Below are positions 8,455 to 20,423 of a DNA stretch of 64,000 nucleotides, in pieces. How positions within the stretch are numbered: the stretch's first letter is position 1; each line of letters starts with the position of its first letter. The translations under genes were made by a program, and so were the position numbers. The notes below the pieces were generated by a model. It worked only from the letters and a program-made list of their open reading frames with translations. It was not told where the DNA came from and did not search any database. Source of the stretch: Streptomyces flavofungini (GTDB taxonomy: Bacteria > Actinomycetota > Actinomycetes > Streptomycetales > Streptomycetaceae). The stretch spans positions 1-64,000 of the forward strand of contig NZ_BMVR01000014.1 in NCBI RefSeq assembly GCF_014650815.1, given 5' to 3'.

Positions 8455-8757
8455 ATGAAGGCGTGCACCAGAGGCCAACTGGCTGTCGCAGGAGTCGTCC
8501 TGTCCGTCCTCGTGGTGGGCTCGCCCCTGGCTGTGGCCGACTCGAGCGCCCAGGCCAAGTTCTTCACGGGCGGTGGCCGCGGGCCGACAGCCGCTGTGGC
8601 GATTCAGAGTGCCGTCTGGGACGCGGAGGCGTCGGCCGGCGCCGAGCAGCTCTACACCTGCACGCTCGCCGGCGAGCCCCTCGTGTTCGAGAGCTTCAAC
8701 GATCCCCACTTCGGCCACGTGTTCCGCGCCGAGGCGACCGTCGGCTGCACGCCCTGA
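8455..8757 (+). CDS. Small secreted protein of unknown function
   Basis: A 100-residue protein with a clear Sec signal peptide (MKACTRGQ, hydrophobic AVAGVVLSVLVV, then PLAVADS). The mature part is about 70 residues, contains the phrase TAAVAIQSAVWDAEASAG and two Cys (YTCTL and VGCTP) that could form a disulfide. ATG 8455 is preferred to ATG 8446 because GAGAGG at 8439-8444 then has normal spacing. It resembles small exported proteins common in Streptomyces whose role is unknown. It stands alone between a terminator and a convergent MFS gene. Confidence 0.75.
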   Translation: MKACTRGQLAVAGVVLSVLVVGSPLAVADSSAQAKFFTGGGRGPTAAVAIQSAVWDAEASAGAEQLYTCTLAGEPLVFESFNDPHFGHVFRAEATVGCTP

Positions 8758-8838
8758 GCGTCCACGCTCCTACCAGCCGATGCCCGGGATGCCGACTCCC
8801 CGGCCCTGACGCACCTCAGCAGTCGCCACGGCCCACCC

Positions 8839-10242
8839 TCATCGGGACCCCGTCTCCCGGGGAAGCATCGCCGCCGCGACGAACCCGCCGAGTCCGATGA
8901 CGCCAAGGACGATCAGGGCGGCGGCATACGCGCCGACGGCCGGGTCGGCGACGATGACGGTGCCGGCGACCGCCGTGCCGAGCGCGGAACCAAGGTTGGA
9001 CACGCTGCGAGAAAGACCTGAGATCTCGCTCTGCTGCTCCTCGGGGAAGCTCGACTGCACCACATTGACCGAAGGGGTCAGCATGACACCGAGTCCCAGA
9101 CCGACCAGGAGCAGACCGGGCACCAGGGCCCAGGGGCTCGGCGAACCGCTCGCCAGGCCGAGGAGGACGCCGATTCCGCCGACGGTGAGCGCGAAGCCCA
9201 CCATGATGAGGGACCGCTGCGCATAACGCTTCGCGAGGCGTTCGGCGCCGAGCGACGCCACGAGGAGACCGGCCGTGGCCGCCGTGAAGATCGCCCCGGT
9301 GCGGATCGCGTCGTACCCGCGCACCACCTGCAGGTAGGCGGACACCACGAAAGACACCCCCATGAGCACCAGCCATTGGGTGTGCTGGGTGACCAGGCCG
9401 AGGTTGGACGTCAGGTCACGGAACAAGCTCGTCGAAAGGAGTGGTTCCACGCCGGAGCGCTCTTTGGCGCGCGTCCACCGGAAGAACCACAGCAGCATCA
9501 GCACGCCGATCAGCAGCAGAGCGGCCATGAGCCAGGCGTTGTCGTCGGCCGCGAGGATTCCCATGACGAGGCAGACGAGGCCGACGGCCGAGAGGACCGC
9601 TCCACCGGTGTCGAAGTCGCGCGTCGGGTCCGGGGGCAGCGGGTCCTCGATCCGTCGGGCGAGCACGATGATCACTACGATCACGAGTGCCTGGAAGACG
9701 AAGGCCGCACGCCAGCTGAGTGCCGAACTGATGAGTCCGCCGATCAGCGGGCCCGCAGCGGCGCCGATGCCGCCGAGGGCCATGATCGCCCCGAACGCAC
9801 GGGCGCGGGAGACGACTTCGGTGAACAGCAGCGTGGCGAGGATGTAGACGGGCGGGATCAGCAGGGCCGTGCCGATGCCCTCCAGAATCGAGTTGCCGAG
9901 GATGAGGACGCCGAGACCGGGCGCGGCGGCGCTGAGCAGGGCGCCGACGCCGTACACGGCGAGACCCGCCATGAGACACCGCTTCCGGCCGTAGCGGTCG
10001 GTCAGTTTGCCTCCCGGAATCATCAGCGCCGCCATCACGAGCAGGAAGACGGTGATCGCGATCTGCACCCCTTGCACGGTGGTGTCGAGGTCCTCGCTGA
10101 TGTCGTTGATCATCACGTTCATGTTGGAACCGGCGAAGCTGCAGATGAACTGCGCCAGGGCGAGCGGTGCGAGCACCTGCCGGGCCGTGCTCGGTGCACG
10201 GCCTGAACCGCTTGCTCCAGTGGACGTGGGCGGCACAGTCAT
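8839..10242 (-). CDS. MFS transporter, DHA2 (EmrB/QacA-like) family
   Basis: A 467-residue membrane transporter with about 14 hydrophobic helices, which fits drug:proton antiporters of the DHA2 group. Motif A is visible as GGKLTDRYGRKRC after helix 2, and the motif C region is glycine-rich (GGIGAAAGPLIGGLI). ATG 10242 is chosen because GGAGACGAGGTG precedes it and the helices begin at the usual distance; an upstream extension to 10296 lacks support. It diverges from the SulP gene, and a 41-bp perfect palindrome lies between them. The substrate cannot be read from sequence. Confidence 0.9.
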   Translation of the reverse strand: MTVPPTSTGASGSGRAPSTARQVLAPLALAQFICSFAGSNMNVMINDISEDLDTTVQGVQIAITVFLLVMAALMIPGGKLTDRYGRKRCLMAGLAVYGVGALLSAAAPGLGVLILGNSILEGIGTALLIPPVYILATLLFTEVVSRARAFGAIMALGGIGAAAGPLIGGLISSALSWRAAFVFQALVIVVIIVLARRIEDPLPPDPTRDFDTGGAVLSAVGLVCLVMGILAADDNAWLMAALLLIGVLMLLWFFRWTRAKERSGVEPLLSTSLFRDLTSNLGLVTQHTQWLVLMGVSFVVSAYLQVVRGYDAIRTGAIFTAATAGLLVASLGAERLAKRYAQRSLIMVGFALTVGGIGVLLGLASGSPSPWALVPGLLLVGLGLGVMLTPSVNVVQSSFPEEQQSEISGLSRSVSNLGSALGTAVAGTVIVADPAVGAYAAALIVLGVIGLGGFVAAAMLPRETGSR

Positions 10243-10339
10243 CACCTCGTCTCCGCTCGTAGTCGTCAAGACGTATGGAACCGGCCCCCGCCACACGGCA
10301 CACGGGTGGGCCGGACGCCGTTCATCCTCGTGAGCCGCC

Positions 10340-10380
10340 GGGCCCGAGTCGTCACCCCCTGAGGGTGACGACTCGGGCCC
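10340..10380. promoter_or_regulatory. 41-bp perfect palindrome containing the island operator
   Basis: Arms of 18 bp (GGGCCCGAGTCGTCACCC and its exact complement) flank CCTGA. The core GTCACCC-N5-GGGTGAC at 10351-10369 is the most symmetric copy of the TCACCC-N5-GGGTGA element repeated through the island. It lies between divergent genes, so a regulatory role is likelier than termination. It is 158 nt before the SulP start and 109 nt before the MFS start. Confidence 0.7.
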
Positions 10381-10450
10381 CCGCCCAGGAGCAGGATCCT
10401 CGGACGCAGATGTGCGTCACCACACCAGCCCCGGAGACGGAGGCCCTTCC

Positions 10451-10510
10451 ATGGCCACCATGACCGCGCCACACCGCCGCTCGACGACCCCGCGCGCGGC
10501 GACCGCCTGA
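10451..10510 (+). CDS. Possible 19-residue leader peptide before the SulP gene
   Basis: ATG 10451 is preceded at ideal spacing by GGAGG (10439-10443), the only strong ribosome site in the SulP leader. The frame encodes MATMTAPHRRSTTPRAATA and stops at TGA 10508-10510, whose A starts another short frame that ends at 10533, overlapping the SulP GTG at 10527. It may be a leader peptide that couples translation to SulP. Alternatively it is the true SulP N-terminus separated by a frameshift. Confidence 0.4.
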   Translation: MATMTAPHRRSTTPRAATA

Positions 10511-10526
10511 TGTCGGCCACCGGCGC

Positions 10527-12245
10527 GTGGTGACCGTGCGCGGCACACCGCCCGGCGTGCGGACGCTCTCGGACTACCGCCGTGAGTGGCTCGTCAAGGA
10601 CGTCGTCGCGGGCGTCGTCCTCACCACTCTGCTGGTGCCGCAGGGCATGGCGTACGCGGAACTGGCGGGCCTGCCTCCGATCACCGGCCTGTACACCTCC
10701 GTGCTGTGCCTCCTGGCCTACGCCGTCTTCGGTCCGTCACGGATCCTGGTGCTCGGTCCTGACTCCTCGCTCGGCCCGATGATCGCGGCGACGATCCTGC
10801 CCCTGATCGCCGCCGACGGGGACCCCGAACGGGCGGTCGCGCTCGCCTCCGTACTCGCGCTGATGGTCGGGGCGATCACGCTCCTGGCCGGAGTGGCGAA
10901 ACTTGGCTTCATCGCCGATCTGATCTCCAAGCCCACCATGATCGGTTACATGAACGGCCTGGCCCTGACCATCTTGATCGGCCAGTTGCCGAAGCTGTTC
11001 GGCTTCAGCACGGACGCCGACGGGCTGATCGGTGAAGTGGCCGACTTCGCGAGCGGTGTGGCCGACGGGAAGACGGTGCCCGCGGCCGTGACCGTCGGCT
11101 CCCTCGGAATCGTGCTGGTCCTGGTGCTGCAGCGCTGGCTGCCGAAGATCCCGGCCGTGCTCGTGATGGTGCTCCTGGCGATGGGCGCGTCGGCGCTCTT
11201 CGACCTGGACGACCACGGCGTACGCCTCGTGGGCGAACTGCCGCAGGGCCTGCCGCCGTTGACGATGCCCGACATCCGTTTCGACGACCTCGCCCCGCTG
11301 TCGGTCGGGGCGCTCGGCATCGCTCTGGTGTCGCTCGCCGACACGATCTCCAACGCCTCGGCGTTCGCGGCCCGTTCGGGCCAGGAGGTGCGCGGCAGCG
11401 AGGAGATGGTCGCGATCGGCTCGGCGAACCTGGCGGCCGGGCTTTTCCAGGGCTTCCCCGTCAGTACGAGCGGGTCACGGACGGCGGTGGCCGAGCGTGC
11501 GGGCGCCAGGACTCAACTGACGGGGATCGTGGGGGCGTTGCTGATCGTTCTCATGCTGGTACTGGTCCCTGGTCTCTTCCGCAGCCTGCCGCAGCCCGCG
11601 CTCGCCGCCGTGGTCATCACGGCGTCGCTGTCGCTCGCCGACGGCGCGGGGACCAGGCGGCTGTGGCAGCAGCGCAAGGCGGAGTTCCTGCTGTGCATCG
11701 CGGCCTTTCTCGGCGTGGCCCTGCTCGGCGTGCTGGCCGGGATCGCGGTCGCGGTCGGTCTCTCCATCCTCAACGTCTTCCGGCGGGCGTGGTGGCCGTA
11801 CAACGCGGTCCTCGGACGGGTGCCGGGCGTGGAGGGCTATCACGACATCCGCTCCTACCCGGACGCCGAGCAGCTGCCCGGCCTGGTGATCCACCGCTTC
11901 GACGCCCCGCTGTTCTTCGCCAACGCCAAGTCCTTCCGGGGCGAGGTGCTGCGCCTTGCCCGCGGTGAGCCGCCACCCCGCTGGATCCTGATCGCAGCCG
12001 AGCCCGTGACCGACGTGGACACCACTGCCGCCGACGTGCTGGAGGACCTGGACCGGACGCTCAACGAGCTCGGCATCAACCTGGTGTTCGCCGAGCTCAA
12101 GGATCCGGTGCGGCGCAAGGTCGAACGCTACGAGCTGACCCGCACCATCGACCCGGGCCACTTCTTCCCCACCGTCGAAGCGGCCGTCGCGGCGTTCCGC
12201 GAGGAGACCGGCACGGACGCGGAGTGGACGCCCGGTCCGCGGTGA
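10527..12245 (+). CDS. SulP family anion transporter with STAS domain
   Basis: A 572-residue SLC26/SulP permease that probably moves sulfate, bicarbonate or another anion across the membrane. The family signature is complete near the N-terminus (LVPQGMAYAELAGLPPITGLY), followed by about 10-12 helices and a cytoplasmic STAS domain from about residue 455 (LVIHRFDAPLFFANA, then TAADVLEDL). The start is uncertain: GTG 10527 has no good ribosome site, while a strong one precedes a short upstream frame. It lies downstream of the 41-bp palindrome and heads the 10.3-29.7 kb island. The next gene starts 84 bp downstream after its own operator copy. Confidence 0.92.
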   Translation: MVTVRGTPPGVRTLSDYRREWLVKDVVAGVVLTTLLVPQGMAYAELAGLPPITGLYTSVLCLLAYAVFGPSRILVLGPDSSLGPMIAATILPLIAADGDPERAVALASVLALMVGAITLLAGVAKLGFIADLISKPTMIGYMNGLALTILIGQLPKLFGFSTDADGLIGEVADFASGVADGKTVPAAVTVGSLGIVLVLVLQRWLPKIPAVLVMVLLAMGASALFDLDDHGVRLVGELPQGLPPLTMPDIRFDDLAPLSVGALGIALVSLADTISNASAFAARSGQEVRGSEEMVAIGSANLAAGLFQGFPVSTSGSRTAVAERAGARTQLTGIVGALLIVLMLVLVPGLFRSLPQPALAAVVITASLSLADGAGTRRLWQQRKAEFLLCIAAFLGVALLGVLAGIAVAVGLSILNVFRRAWWPYNAVLGRVPGVEGYHDIRSYPDAEQLPGLVIHRFDAPLFFANAKSFRGEVLRLARGEPPPRWILIAAEPVTDVDTTAADVLEDLDRTLNELGINLVFAELKDPVRRKVERYELTRTIDPGHFFPTVEAAVAAFREETGTDAEWTPGPR

Positions 12246-12255
12246 CCGAAGGAAG

Positions 12256-12274
12256 CTCATCCTCTGGGGGTGAG
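12256..12274 (+). promoter_or_regulatory. Island operator copy before the first four-helix membrane protein
   Basis: CTCATCC-TCTGG-GGGTGAG, one mismatch from a perfect 7-5-7 inverted repeat. It ends 56 nt before ATG 12330. GGGATGCTC begins 20 nt after it, exactly as at the second copy of this gene family (24973), so this may be the promoter -10 region. Confidence 0.65.
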
Positions 12275-12329
12275 CCGCGCGGACAGACCGGACGGGATGC
12301 TCTGAGCCCAGAGAACAGGAGGCCCACAC

Positions 12330-12827
12330 ATGGCTGAGCAGACTCCCACCGGAAAGACTCCCACCGGACAGTTCCCCCCGAGCTCACGTCGGACCGGCTC
12401 CGGCGCACCGGAGCCCGAGCCCCGCGTCCACCTGATCACCATCGGCGGTGTGGTGTTCGCCGTGTGCATCCTGGCCATCATCGGCCTGTTCCACATGATC
12501 GCGGGCCTTGCCACGGTCCTCGACCACAACTTCGCCCGCCAACAGGACGACTACACCTACGACTTGGACGTCGCCTGGCGGGGCTGGATCCAGATGGTCT
12601 CCGGCGCCGTCGTCCTGGTGGCGGCGTTCCTCATCTTCAGCGGCCGCACCTGGGCGCGCGTGGTCGGCATCGCCGTCGCGGGGCTCAGTGCGCTGGAGAA
12701 CTTCATCTTCACCCCGTACCACCTGGCGTGGTCCGCGATCCTCATCTTCCTCGACGTCCTGGTGATCTGGTCCCTGGCGGTGTACGGGCACCGAGAGGCC
12801 CACAAGGTCTACGGGGCGCCTCTGTAG
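12330..12827 (+). CDS. Four-helix membrane protein, DUF7144-like
   Basis: A 165-residue integral membrane protein. After a polar N-terminus of about 35 residues come four hydrophobic helices, with the conserved aromatic segment DDYTYDLDVAWRGWIQM between helices 1 and 2 and a PYHLAWSAILIFLDVLVIWSL end. A shorter paralogue at 25047-25457 shares the pattern (YTYEFDTSAWGWIHL and FIPYYPVWSIVIITLDVIVI). Such proteins occur in Streptomyces stress and dormancy islands with unknown function. An operator copy lies 56 nt upstream. Its 3' end overlaps the convergent lipid kinase gene by 19 bp. Confidence 0.8.
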   Translation: MAEQTPTGKTPTGQFPPSSRRTGSGAPEPEPRVHLITIGGVVFAVCILAIIGLFHMIAGLATVLDHNFARQQDDYTYDLDVAWRGWIQMVSGAVVLVAAFLIFSGRTWARVVGIAVAGLSALENFIFTPYHLAWSAILIFLDVLVIWSLAVYGHREAHKVYGAPL

Positions 12828-14173
12828 GCGAGTCGGCCGAGCAGCCGCCAGTCGAGCGGTGGACGGGCCCGGCGCACGCCCGGGCGGCTCCGGGGCACGA
12901 GCACCCGTAGAGCCAGCGGCCGTACCTCGCAGCGCACGGGGACGCGCAGCCGCAGAGCCTCACCGTCGAGGCCGACGGGAATCCACTCCCGGTCGGCCTC
13001 GACGACGACGTCCGTCGCGGTCGCCCGCGTCGTACCGGTGGACCGTCGGCCCCGCAGCAGCCCCGCGGCCTGCGCGGCGCTGGAGACGCTCACTCCGACG
13101 CAGCCCAGCTCACCGCTGTCCAGTCGCGCACGGCGCCCCAGGCCCGCGAAGTCGCCGGTGCCGTACGGGTTGTTGCTCACCAGCAGGGCCTGCGGCGCGG
13201 AGAACGTGTGCGCCCCGGCTCGGGCGGTGAGACATGCGCCTTCGTGGCCCTGCAGCAGATCGGGAAGCAGTTCCAGGGTGGTGCGCGTCTTGCCGTCGCG
13301 GTAGGCGGGGCTCTGCACGACCTCGGCGTAGGCCCCGAACGACACGTTGTTGACGAACGGCCTGCCGGCCGCGCGGCCGAGGTCGACGCGGAGCTCCACG
13401 CCGTCGCGCAGCGCGTCCAGCGCCTTGGCCGGGTCGTCGCGGTCGAGGCCCAGGTCGAGCGCGAAGTGGTTGCGGGTACCCGCCGGGATCACCAGGAAGG
13501 GGAGACCGAGCGAGGCGGCCACGTCGGCGACCAGCGCCTGGGTGCCGTCGCCACCGGCGACCCCGAGCAGGTCGGCGCCCTCCGCCGCGGCTTTGCGGGC
13601 CGCGTCGGCCACGTCGATCTCGACGGGCCCCTCAAGGAGCAGTACCTCGGCGCCCAGGGCCTCGGCCTTCTCGCGCAGGGCGAACCGGTTGACCTTGCCG
13701 CCGCCCGAGCGTGGATTCATGATCAGGAAAGGGTGCCGGACCTCGGACGCCGGATGCTCCGCCATCGGGGCCGACTCGCGCGACGAGGCCGTGGCAGCGG
13801 AAGCCGCCCGCCGCATCAGGGCGGCGCGGCCGGTGCCGGCCGCGACCAGCCACAGCGCGCCCGACACCGCCACGACCCACGTCAGATGGGCCCGGGTGTA
13901 CGCCAGGAGGACCCAGGCCGGGGCGGCGAGCGCGAGGGCCACGGACAGGACGCGCAGCACACCTCGGCGGGTGAGGATCCACCAGACCGCCGCGGCCGTG
14001 ACCGCCGTTCCGATGAGTCCGACGAGCAACAGCCCGAAGGTCCGTAGTCCCGCGAACGCGACAGGCACCACCACGGCCGCCGCGGCGCCTGCCAGTGACG
14101 CGCGCGCGAGCCACCTCGTCGAGCGAGGGGCACCACCCCGCTCAACCACGGCCCGCCTCGACCGAGAAGACAT
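12809..14173 (-). CDS. Diacylglycerol kinase-family lipid kinase with N-terminal membrane helices
   Basis: A 454-residue protein. Four or so hydrophobic helices occupy about residues 25-125 and anchor it to the membrane. The DAGK catalytic domain follows: FLIMNPRSGGGK, the nucleotide motif GVAGGDGTQALVADVA, and PAGTRNHFALDLGLD. It should phosphorylate diacylglycerol or a related lipid such as sphingosine or a glycolipid precursor; BmrU/YegS relatives share the fold. Its start overlaps the end of the upstream GH13 gene by 32 bp, so the GH63, GH13 and kinase genes form one operon. Its 3' end overlaps the convergent membrane protein gene. Confidence 0.9.
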   Translation of the reverse strand: MSSRSRRAVVERGGAPRSTRWLARASLAGAAAAVVVPVAFAGLRTFGLLLVGLIGTAVTAAAVWWILTRRGVLRVLSVALALAAPAWVLLAYTRAHLTWVVAVSGALWLVAAGTGRAALMRRAASAATASSRESAPMAEHPASEVRHPFLIMNPRSGGGKVNRFALREKAEALGAEVLLLEGPVEIDVADAARKAAAEGADLLGVAGGDGTQALVADVAASLGLPFLVIPAGTRNHFALDLGLDRDDPAKALDALRDGVELRVDLGRAAGRPFVNNVSFGAYAEVVQSPAYRDGKTRTTLELLPDLLQGHEGACLTARAGAHTFSAPQALLVSNNPYGTGDFAGLGRRARLDSGELGCVGVSVSSAAQAAGLLRGRRSTGTTRATATDVVVEADREWIPVGLDGEALRLRVPVRCEVRPLALRVLVPRSRPGVRRARPPLDWRLLGRLAYRGAP

Positions 14174-15622
14174 GGCTCCCCCATGCGTCGAGATCGACGT
14201 AGAGGCCGGGGGCGAGCAGTTCGTCGCCTTCGCGCTCGTACCGCGCCCCGTCCGCCAGGTCGCTCAACTGCCAGACAGCACCGGACAGTTCCGTCCATGG
14301 CAGCCGGATCCTGGCCTGCGCACGCTGGTCGGACAGGTTGACCACGATCACGTGCCGGCCCGCCTCGCCCGACCAGCACCACGCGAGCAACGACCGGTGG
14401 GTGGGGTTGTCGGGCCAGCCGTCGCAGCTCAGGAGTCGCCAGTCGCCCGTACGCATACGGCTCTTGTGCACGCGCGCGAGGAGCTGCTCGTGGAAGACCC
14501 GCTGCGGGTCGTCCGGCGTCTCGTCGGGACGACGCGTCAGGAAGACGGGCAGGTGGGTGCGGCGCCCGGTGAACTGGCCCTCGTGCCACAGCGTGGCGCC
14601 GGGCAGGGTGGCGATCAGTGTGGCCGCGGCCCGTTCCTTGGCGGGGCCGAGGGTCTGGGCGGCGCGTGGTTCGTCGTGGTTCTCCAGGAAGCGGACGAGG
14701 TGGCGCTGGTAGTCGATGTCCGCCTGGAGGTGGCCTCGCACCGACTCCGGGCTCTCATGGACGATCCGGTCGTAGAGACGCTTGTCGTAGCAGAAGTCGA
14801 AGCCCTGCTCCTTGAGCTGCCATTCGAGGTCCCAGTAGGCCTCGGCGACGAAGGTCATGCCGGGCCGCTGCTCGCGTACGGCGGTGAGGACCGTCGGCCA
14901 GAAGTCCCGCGTCGGGACCGGTCCGGCCCGCTCGCCCCAGGTCCTGCCGAAGACGTCGTTCATCATCAGCATCGCCATGTCGCAGCGGACCCCGTCGCAG
15001 ATGCCGCCGATGCGCCGCAGCACGTCGGTGGTCCCTTCGCGCAACGAGTCGCTGTACGCGTTGAGTTGGACGACGTCGGGCCAGGGCGCGAAGAAGGGGT
15101 CACGGCCGCGCGCGTACACGGTGCCGCCGGTTTCGTAGTACGCGGCCGGATCGCGCTCCAGGTCGTCCCGGGTGCCCCGCACGAAGTAGTCGGGGTGCTC
15201 GGTGAGCCAAGGGCTGTCCGGTGCCACGTGGTTGGGCACGTAGTCGAGGAGGAGCCCGATGCCGCGCCGGTCCAGTTCCGCCCTCGCCACGGCGAGCCCG
15301 TCGGGGCCGCCGATGCGCTCGTCGACGGCGTAGCGGCGGATGCAGTACGGGGATCCGACGATGTCGTCCTCGCCGACGTCCGGCAGCGCGCCGGTGAAGG
15401 CGGCCCGGAGTGAGGGGTCGGCAAGGGCGATGCCCAGGCCTTCGGCGCTGCGTTCCCACACGCCCATCAGCCAGACGGCGTCGACGCCGTGCGGGGTGAT
15501 CTCGTCCCAGGCGTCCTTCGACACATCGCCCAGACCGACGGGACGGCCGGTACGACGCTCCAACTCCTTGAGCCACACCCAGGTGTTGACCTCGTGGATC
15601 ACGGGTTGCGGCGGCAGCGCGC

Positions 15623-15626
<4 letters not shown>
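14142..15626 (-). CDS. GH13 alpha-amylase family glycosidase
   Basis: A 494-residue cytoplasmic TIM-barrel glycosidase. Conserved GH13 regions are visible: LLLDYVPNHVA (region I), GVRCDMAMLMM (region II, Asp nucleophile), TFVAEAYWDLEW (region III, Glu acid) and FLENHDEPR (region IV). It probably hydrolyses or rearranges alpha-glucans or trehalose-like sugars. ATG 15626 is chosen because it overlaps the stop of the upstream GH63 gene (ATGA), a coupling arrangement. The frame stays open upstream only by chance. The gene lies between the GH63 hydrolase and the lipid kinase in one operon under the operator at 18423. Confidence 0.92.
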
Positions 15627-18322
<2,696 letters not shown>

Positions 18323-18422
18323 TCGGCGTCCTCCCTGCCGGTTGCCTGCGCTGCCTCGTCCTGCGCACGGCCTGTGCGCGGCCCTGCTGGAGCGCAGCTT
18401 TCCGCCTCGGCCCGCGCCCTGC

Positions 18423-18441
18423 CTCACCTGCCGGGGGTGAC
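18423..18441 (-). promoter_or_regulatory. Island operator copy before the GH63-GH13-lipid kinase operon
   Basis: On the plus strand CTCACCT-GCCGG-GGGTGAC, a 7-5-7 inverted repeat with one mismatch. It lies between the end of a membrane protein gene (18455) and the GH63 start (18322). Confidence 0.6.
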
Positions 18442-18454
18442 ATCCGCGGGGCCG

Positions 18455-18964
18455 CTAACCGTGGGTCAGGGATTTGAAGTTGGCGAGCACGACACCGACC
18501 GCGGCCGCGGCGGTGCCGGTCAGCAGGGCGTTCGTTCGCGACCGCCCGGAGAGTCCGCGTGCCGCGCAGCAGAACACGAACAGGAGGATCAGCGTGACCC
18601 AGCGGGAGAGCGTGAAGGCCAGGCGTTCGGCGAAGAGTCCGAAACCGGCGAGCACGAAGAAGAGGAGGGGCGCGACCACCGCCGTGAACGCGGCGGAGCG
18701 CTCCGCGACGGTCCGCCGCCACTCGGCCCGCGTGGGCGGGCGGCCGCGCTCCACTTCCTGCCCGATGAGCGAGGCGAAGGCCTCGGCTGCCACGATGCCG
18801 GTGAGCGTGGCCGCGAGGAGCAGCGCGGTCTCGAACGCGGGCGGCGGGTAGTCCTCCAGGGCCAGCAGGATCGACAGGACGACGATGCAGCCGTACACGC
18901 CCCGCGCGGCGAGCAGCCCGGCCGTCGCCACGACGAGCCCGCCGCGCCGCCCCCTTGGAGTCAC
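18455..18964 (-). CDS. Integral membrane protein of unknown function
   Basis: A 169-residue membrane protein with four to five hydrophobic helices (GLVVATAGLLAARGVYGCIV, ALLLAATLTGIVAAEAFASL, FTAVVAPLLFFVLAGFGLF, WVTLILLFVFCCAARGL and a C-terminal one). GTG 18964 is chosen because it overlaps the stop of the upstream membrane protein gene (GTGA), showing that the two are co-translated. No family is recognised. It belongs to a two-gene operon under the operator at 20424. Confidence 0.75.
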   Translation of the reverse strand: MTPRGRRGGLVVATAGLLAARGVYGCIVVLSILLALEDYPPPAFETALLLAATLTGIVAAEAFASLIGQEVERGRPPTRAEWRRTVAERSAAFTAVVAPLLFFVLAGFGLFAERLAFTLSRWVTLILLFVFCCAARGLSGRSRTNALLTGTAAAAVGVVLANFKSLTHG

Positions 18965-20343
18965 CCCGGGGCTCCCGAGGGGACGCCGGGCTTCTCGACG
19001 GTCTCTTCCTGCTCCGTCTCCTCGGGCTCGGCCGAGCGCGCGAGGAGGGTGACGAGCAGGACGTATCCGCCGAGCAGCGCCGCCAGGACGAGCAGGGCGG
19101 TCCACGAGGAGAACAGCAGGGCCAGGACGGCGGCCACCACGACGCCCCCGACGCGCAGCGCGTCGACGTGCCGGTGGGCCAACGTCCTCAACCCGCCGCT
19201 GGTCGCCACCTGTTGGGTGGTACTAGAGGTGAACCGTCCGGTGGCCTTGGCCCCTTGGGCCGCGTACCGGCGCAGTACCTTGGGCAGGCGCCCCGGACCG
19301 ACGAGATAGGCGAGGACGGCGAGAACGATGCCGAGCCAGAGCAGCTGGGTGCCCCGTTCGCGCAGGGTGGCGAACACTGTGTACAGGGCGGCCTGCACAC
19401 CGTCGTGGTAGACGCCCTCCGGGAGCCCCGAGAGGAGCTGGTCCCGTACCGCGCGGATCACGCTGGTCAGCACCGTCACGGAGATGACGAGCCACAGGCC
19501 GAGCTGAAGTACCGTGCGGCGGCGGTTCGGTGAGATCCACAGCGCGGCGCCGAGCAGTACGAAGGTGCCGATGACCAGGCCGACCACGCCTCGCTTGAAG
19601 AGGAGCACGGCGTCCTGGAGCGGGCCGAGCTTGTCCCGGTCGTACAGGGTGATCTGCCCGAAGTCGGCGGGCAGCGTCACGCCGAGCGCGTTCTCGATCC
19701 TGTCGTGCAGGCCCGGCGGGATCTCCCCCGTGCCGATCTCCGGGAGGTCGAGCTTCTTGCCGAAGAGCGTGGGCAGTTGCTCCTCGACGGCCTTCAGGAC
19801 GTCGTTCATGAGCGGCAACAGGTTCAGCGTCACCGTGGTGCCTTCCACCGACACGTTCTCTGCCCGGTCCTCCAGGACGGCGACGATGCGGTCGTGCGCG
19901 GTGCGGTTCGTCCGCTCCCACAGCGACTGGAACTTGTCCGTCCCGAGGAGTTCGGAGACCTTGTCGCGCACGAAGTCCCGTACGGCTCCGTTGACCGGCA
20001 CGGCCAGGAACGACGCCTTGGGCGGCAGCGCCTCGGACAGGCGCGCCTCGACGTTCAGCTTGCCGTAGACCTCGTCGGTGAGGAACTTCGTCACCGCGGC
20101 GTGCACCTCAGGGTCCTGCGGCAGCGGCCCGACCGTCGCGACCCAGCGGTCCGTGTTCAGGGTGGTCCGCGCGCCCCAGACGCCGATCACCGAGGCGACC
20201 GTGCAGAAGCCGACCAGGGCGATGAGCACAGCGGCGATGGTCCTGCGGACGGTGAGCCCGAAGCCCCGTCGCCGGGAGCGCGCCGCCGCCTCGGCGCGCA
20301 GAACGGCGATTTCCTCCCGCAGTTGCTCCACTTCGCTTGGCAT
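18961..20343 (-). CDS. Large integral membrane protein with N-terminal coiled coil
   Basis: A 460-residue protein. A short coiled coil (MPSEVEQLREEIAVLRAEAA) is followed by one helix (IAAVLIALVGFCTVASVIGV), an extracytoplasmic domain of about 200 residues without Cys, then four to five helices, two of them near the C-terminus. It ends in an acidic Glu-rich tail. Similar proteins occur in Streptomyces islands next to DUF1269 and lipid kinase genes; the function is unknown. The start at 20343 follows the gene order, with an operator copy 81 nt upstream shared with the divergent DUF6325 gene. It overlaps the next gene by 4 bp. Confidence 0.8.
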   Translation of the reverse strand: MPSEVEQLREEIAVLRAEAAARSRRRGFGLTVRRTIAAVLIALVGFCTVASVIGVWGARTTLNTDRWVATVGPLPQDPEVHAAVTKFLTDEVYGKLNVEARLSEALPPKASFLAVPVNGAVRDFVRDKVSELLGTDKFQSLWERTNRTAHDRIVAVLEDRAENVSVEGTTVTLNLLPLMNDVLKAVEEQLPTLFGKKLDLPEIGTGEIPPGLHDRIENALGVTLPADFGQITLYDRDKLGPLQDAVLLFKRGVVGLVIGTFVLLGAALWISPNRRRTVLQLGLWLVISVTVLTSVIRAVRDQLLSGLPEGVYHDGVQAALYTVFATLRERGTQLLWLGIVLAVLAYLVGPGRLPKVLRRYAAQGAKATGRFTSSTTQQVATSGGLRTLAHRHVDALRVGGVVVAAVLALLFSSWTALLVLAALLGGYVLLVTLLARSAEPEETEQEETVEKPGVPSGAPG

Positions 20344-20423
20344 GGCTCCCCCTCTGACGCGGCGCCGAGCGGCTGCGCGCCGTCGGCGGTGCGGTCACCT
20401 TCGGGCCTTCGGGCCGCCCGTCC

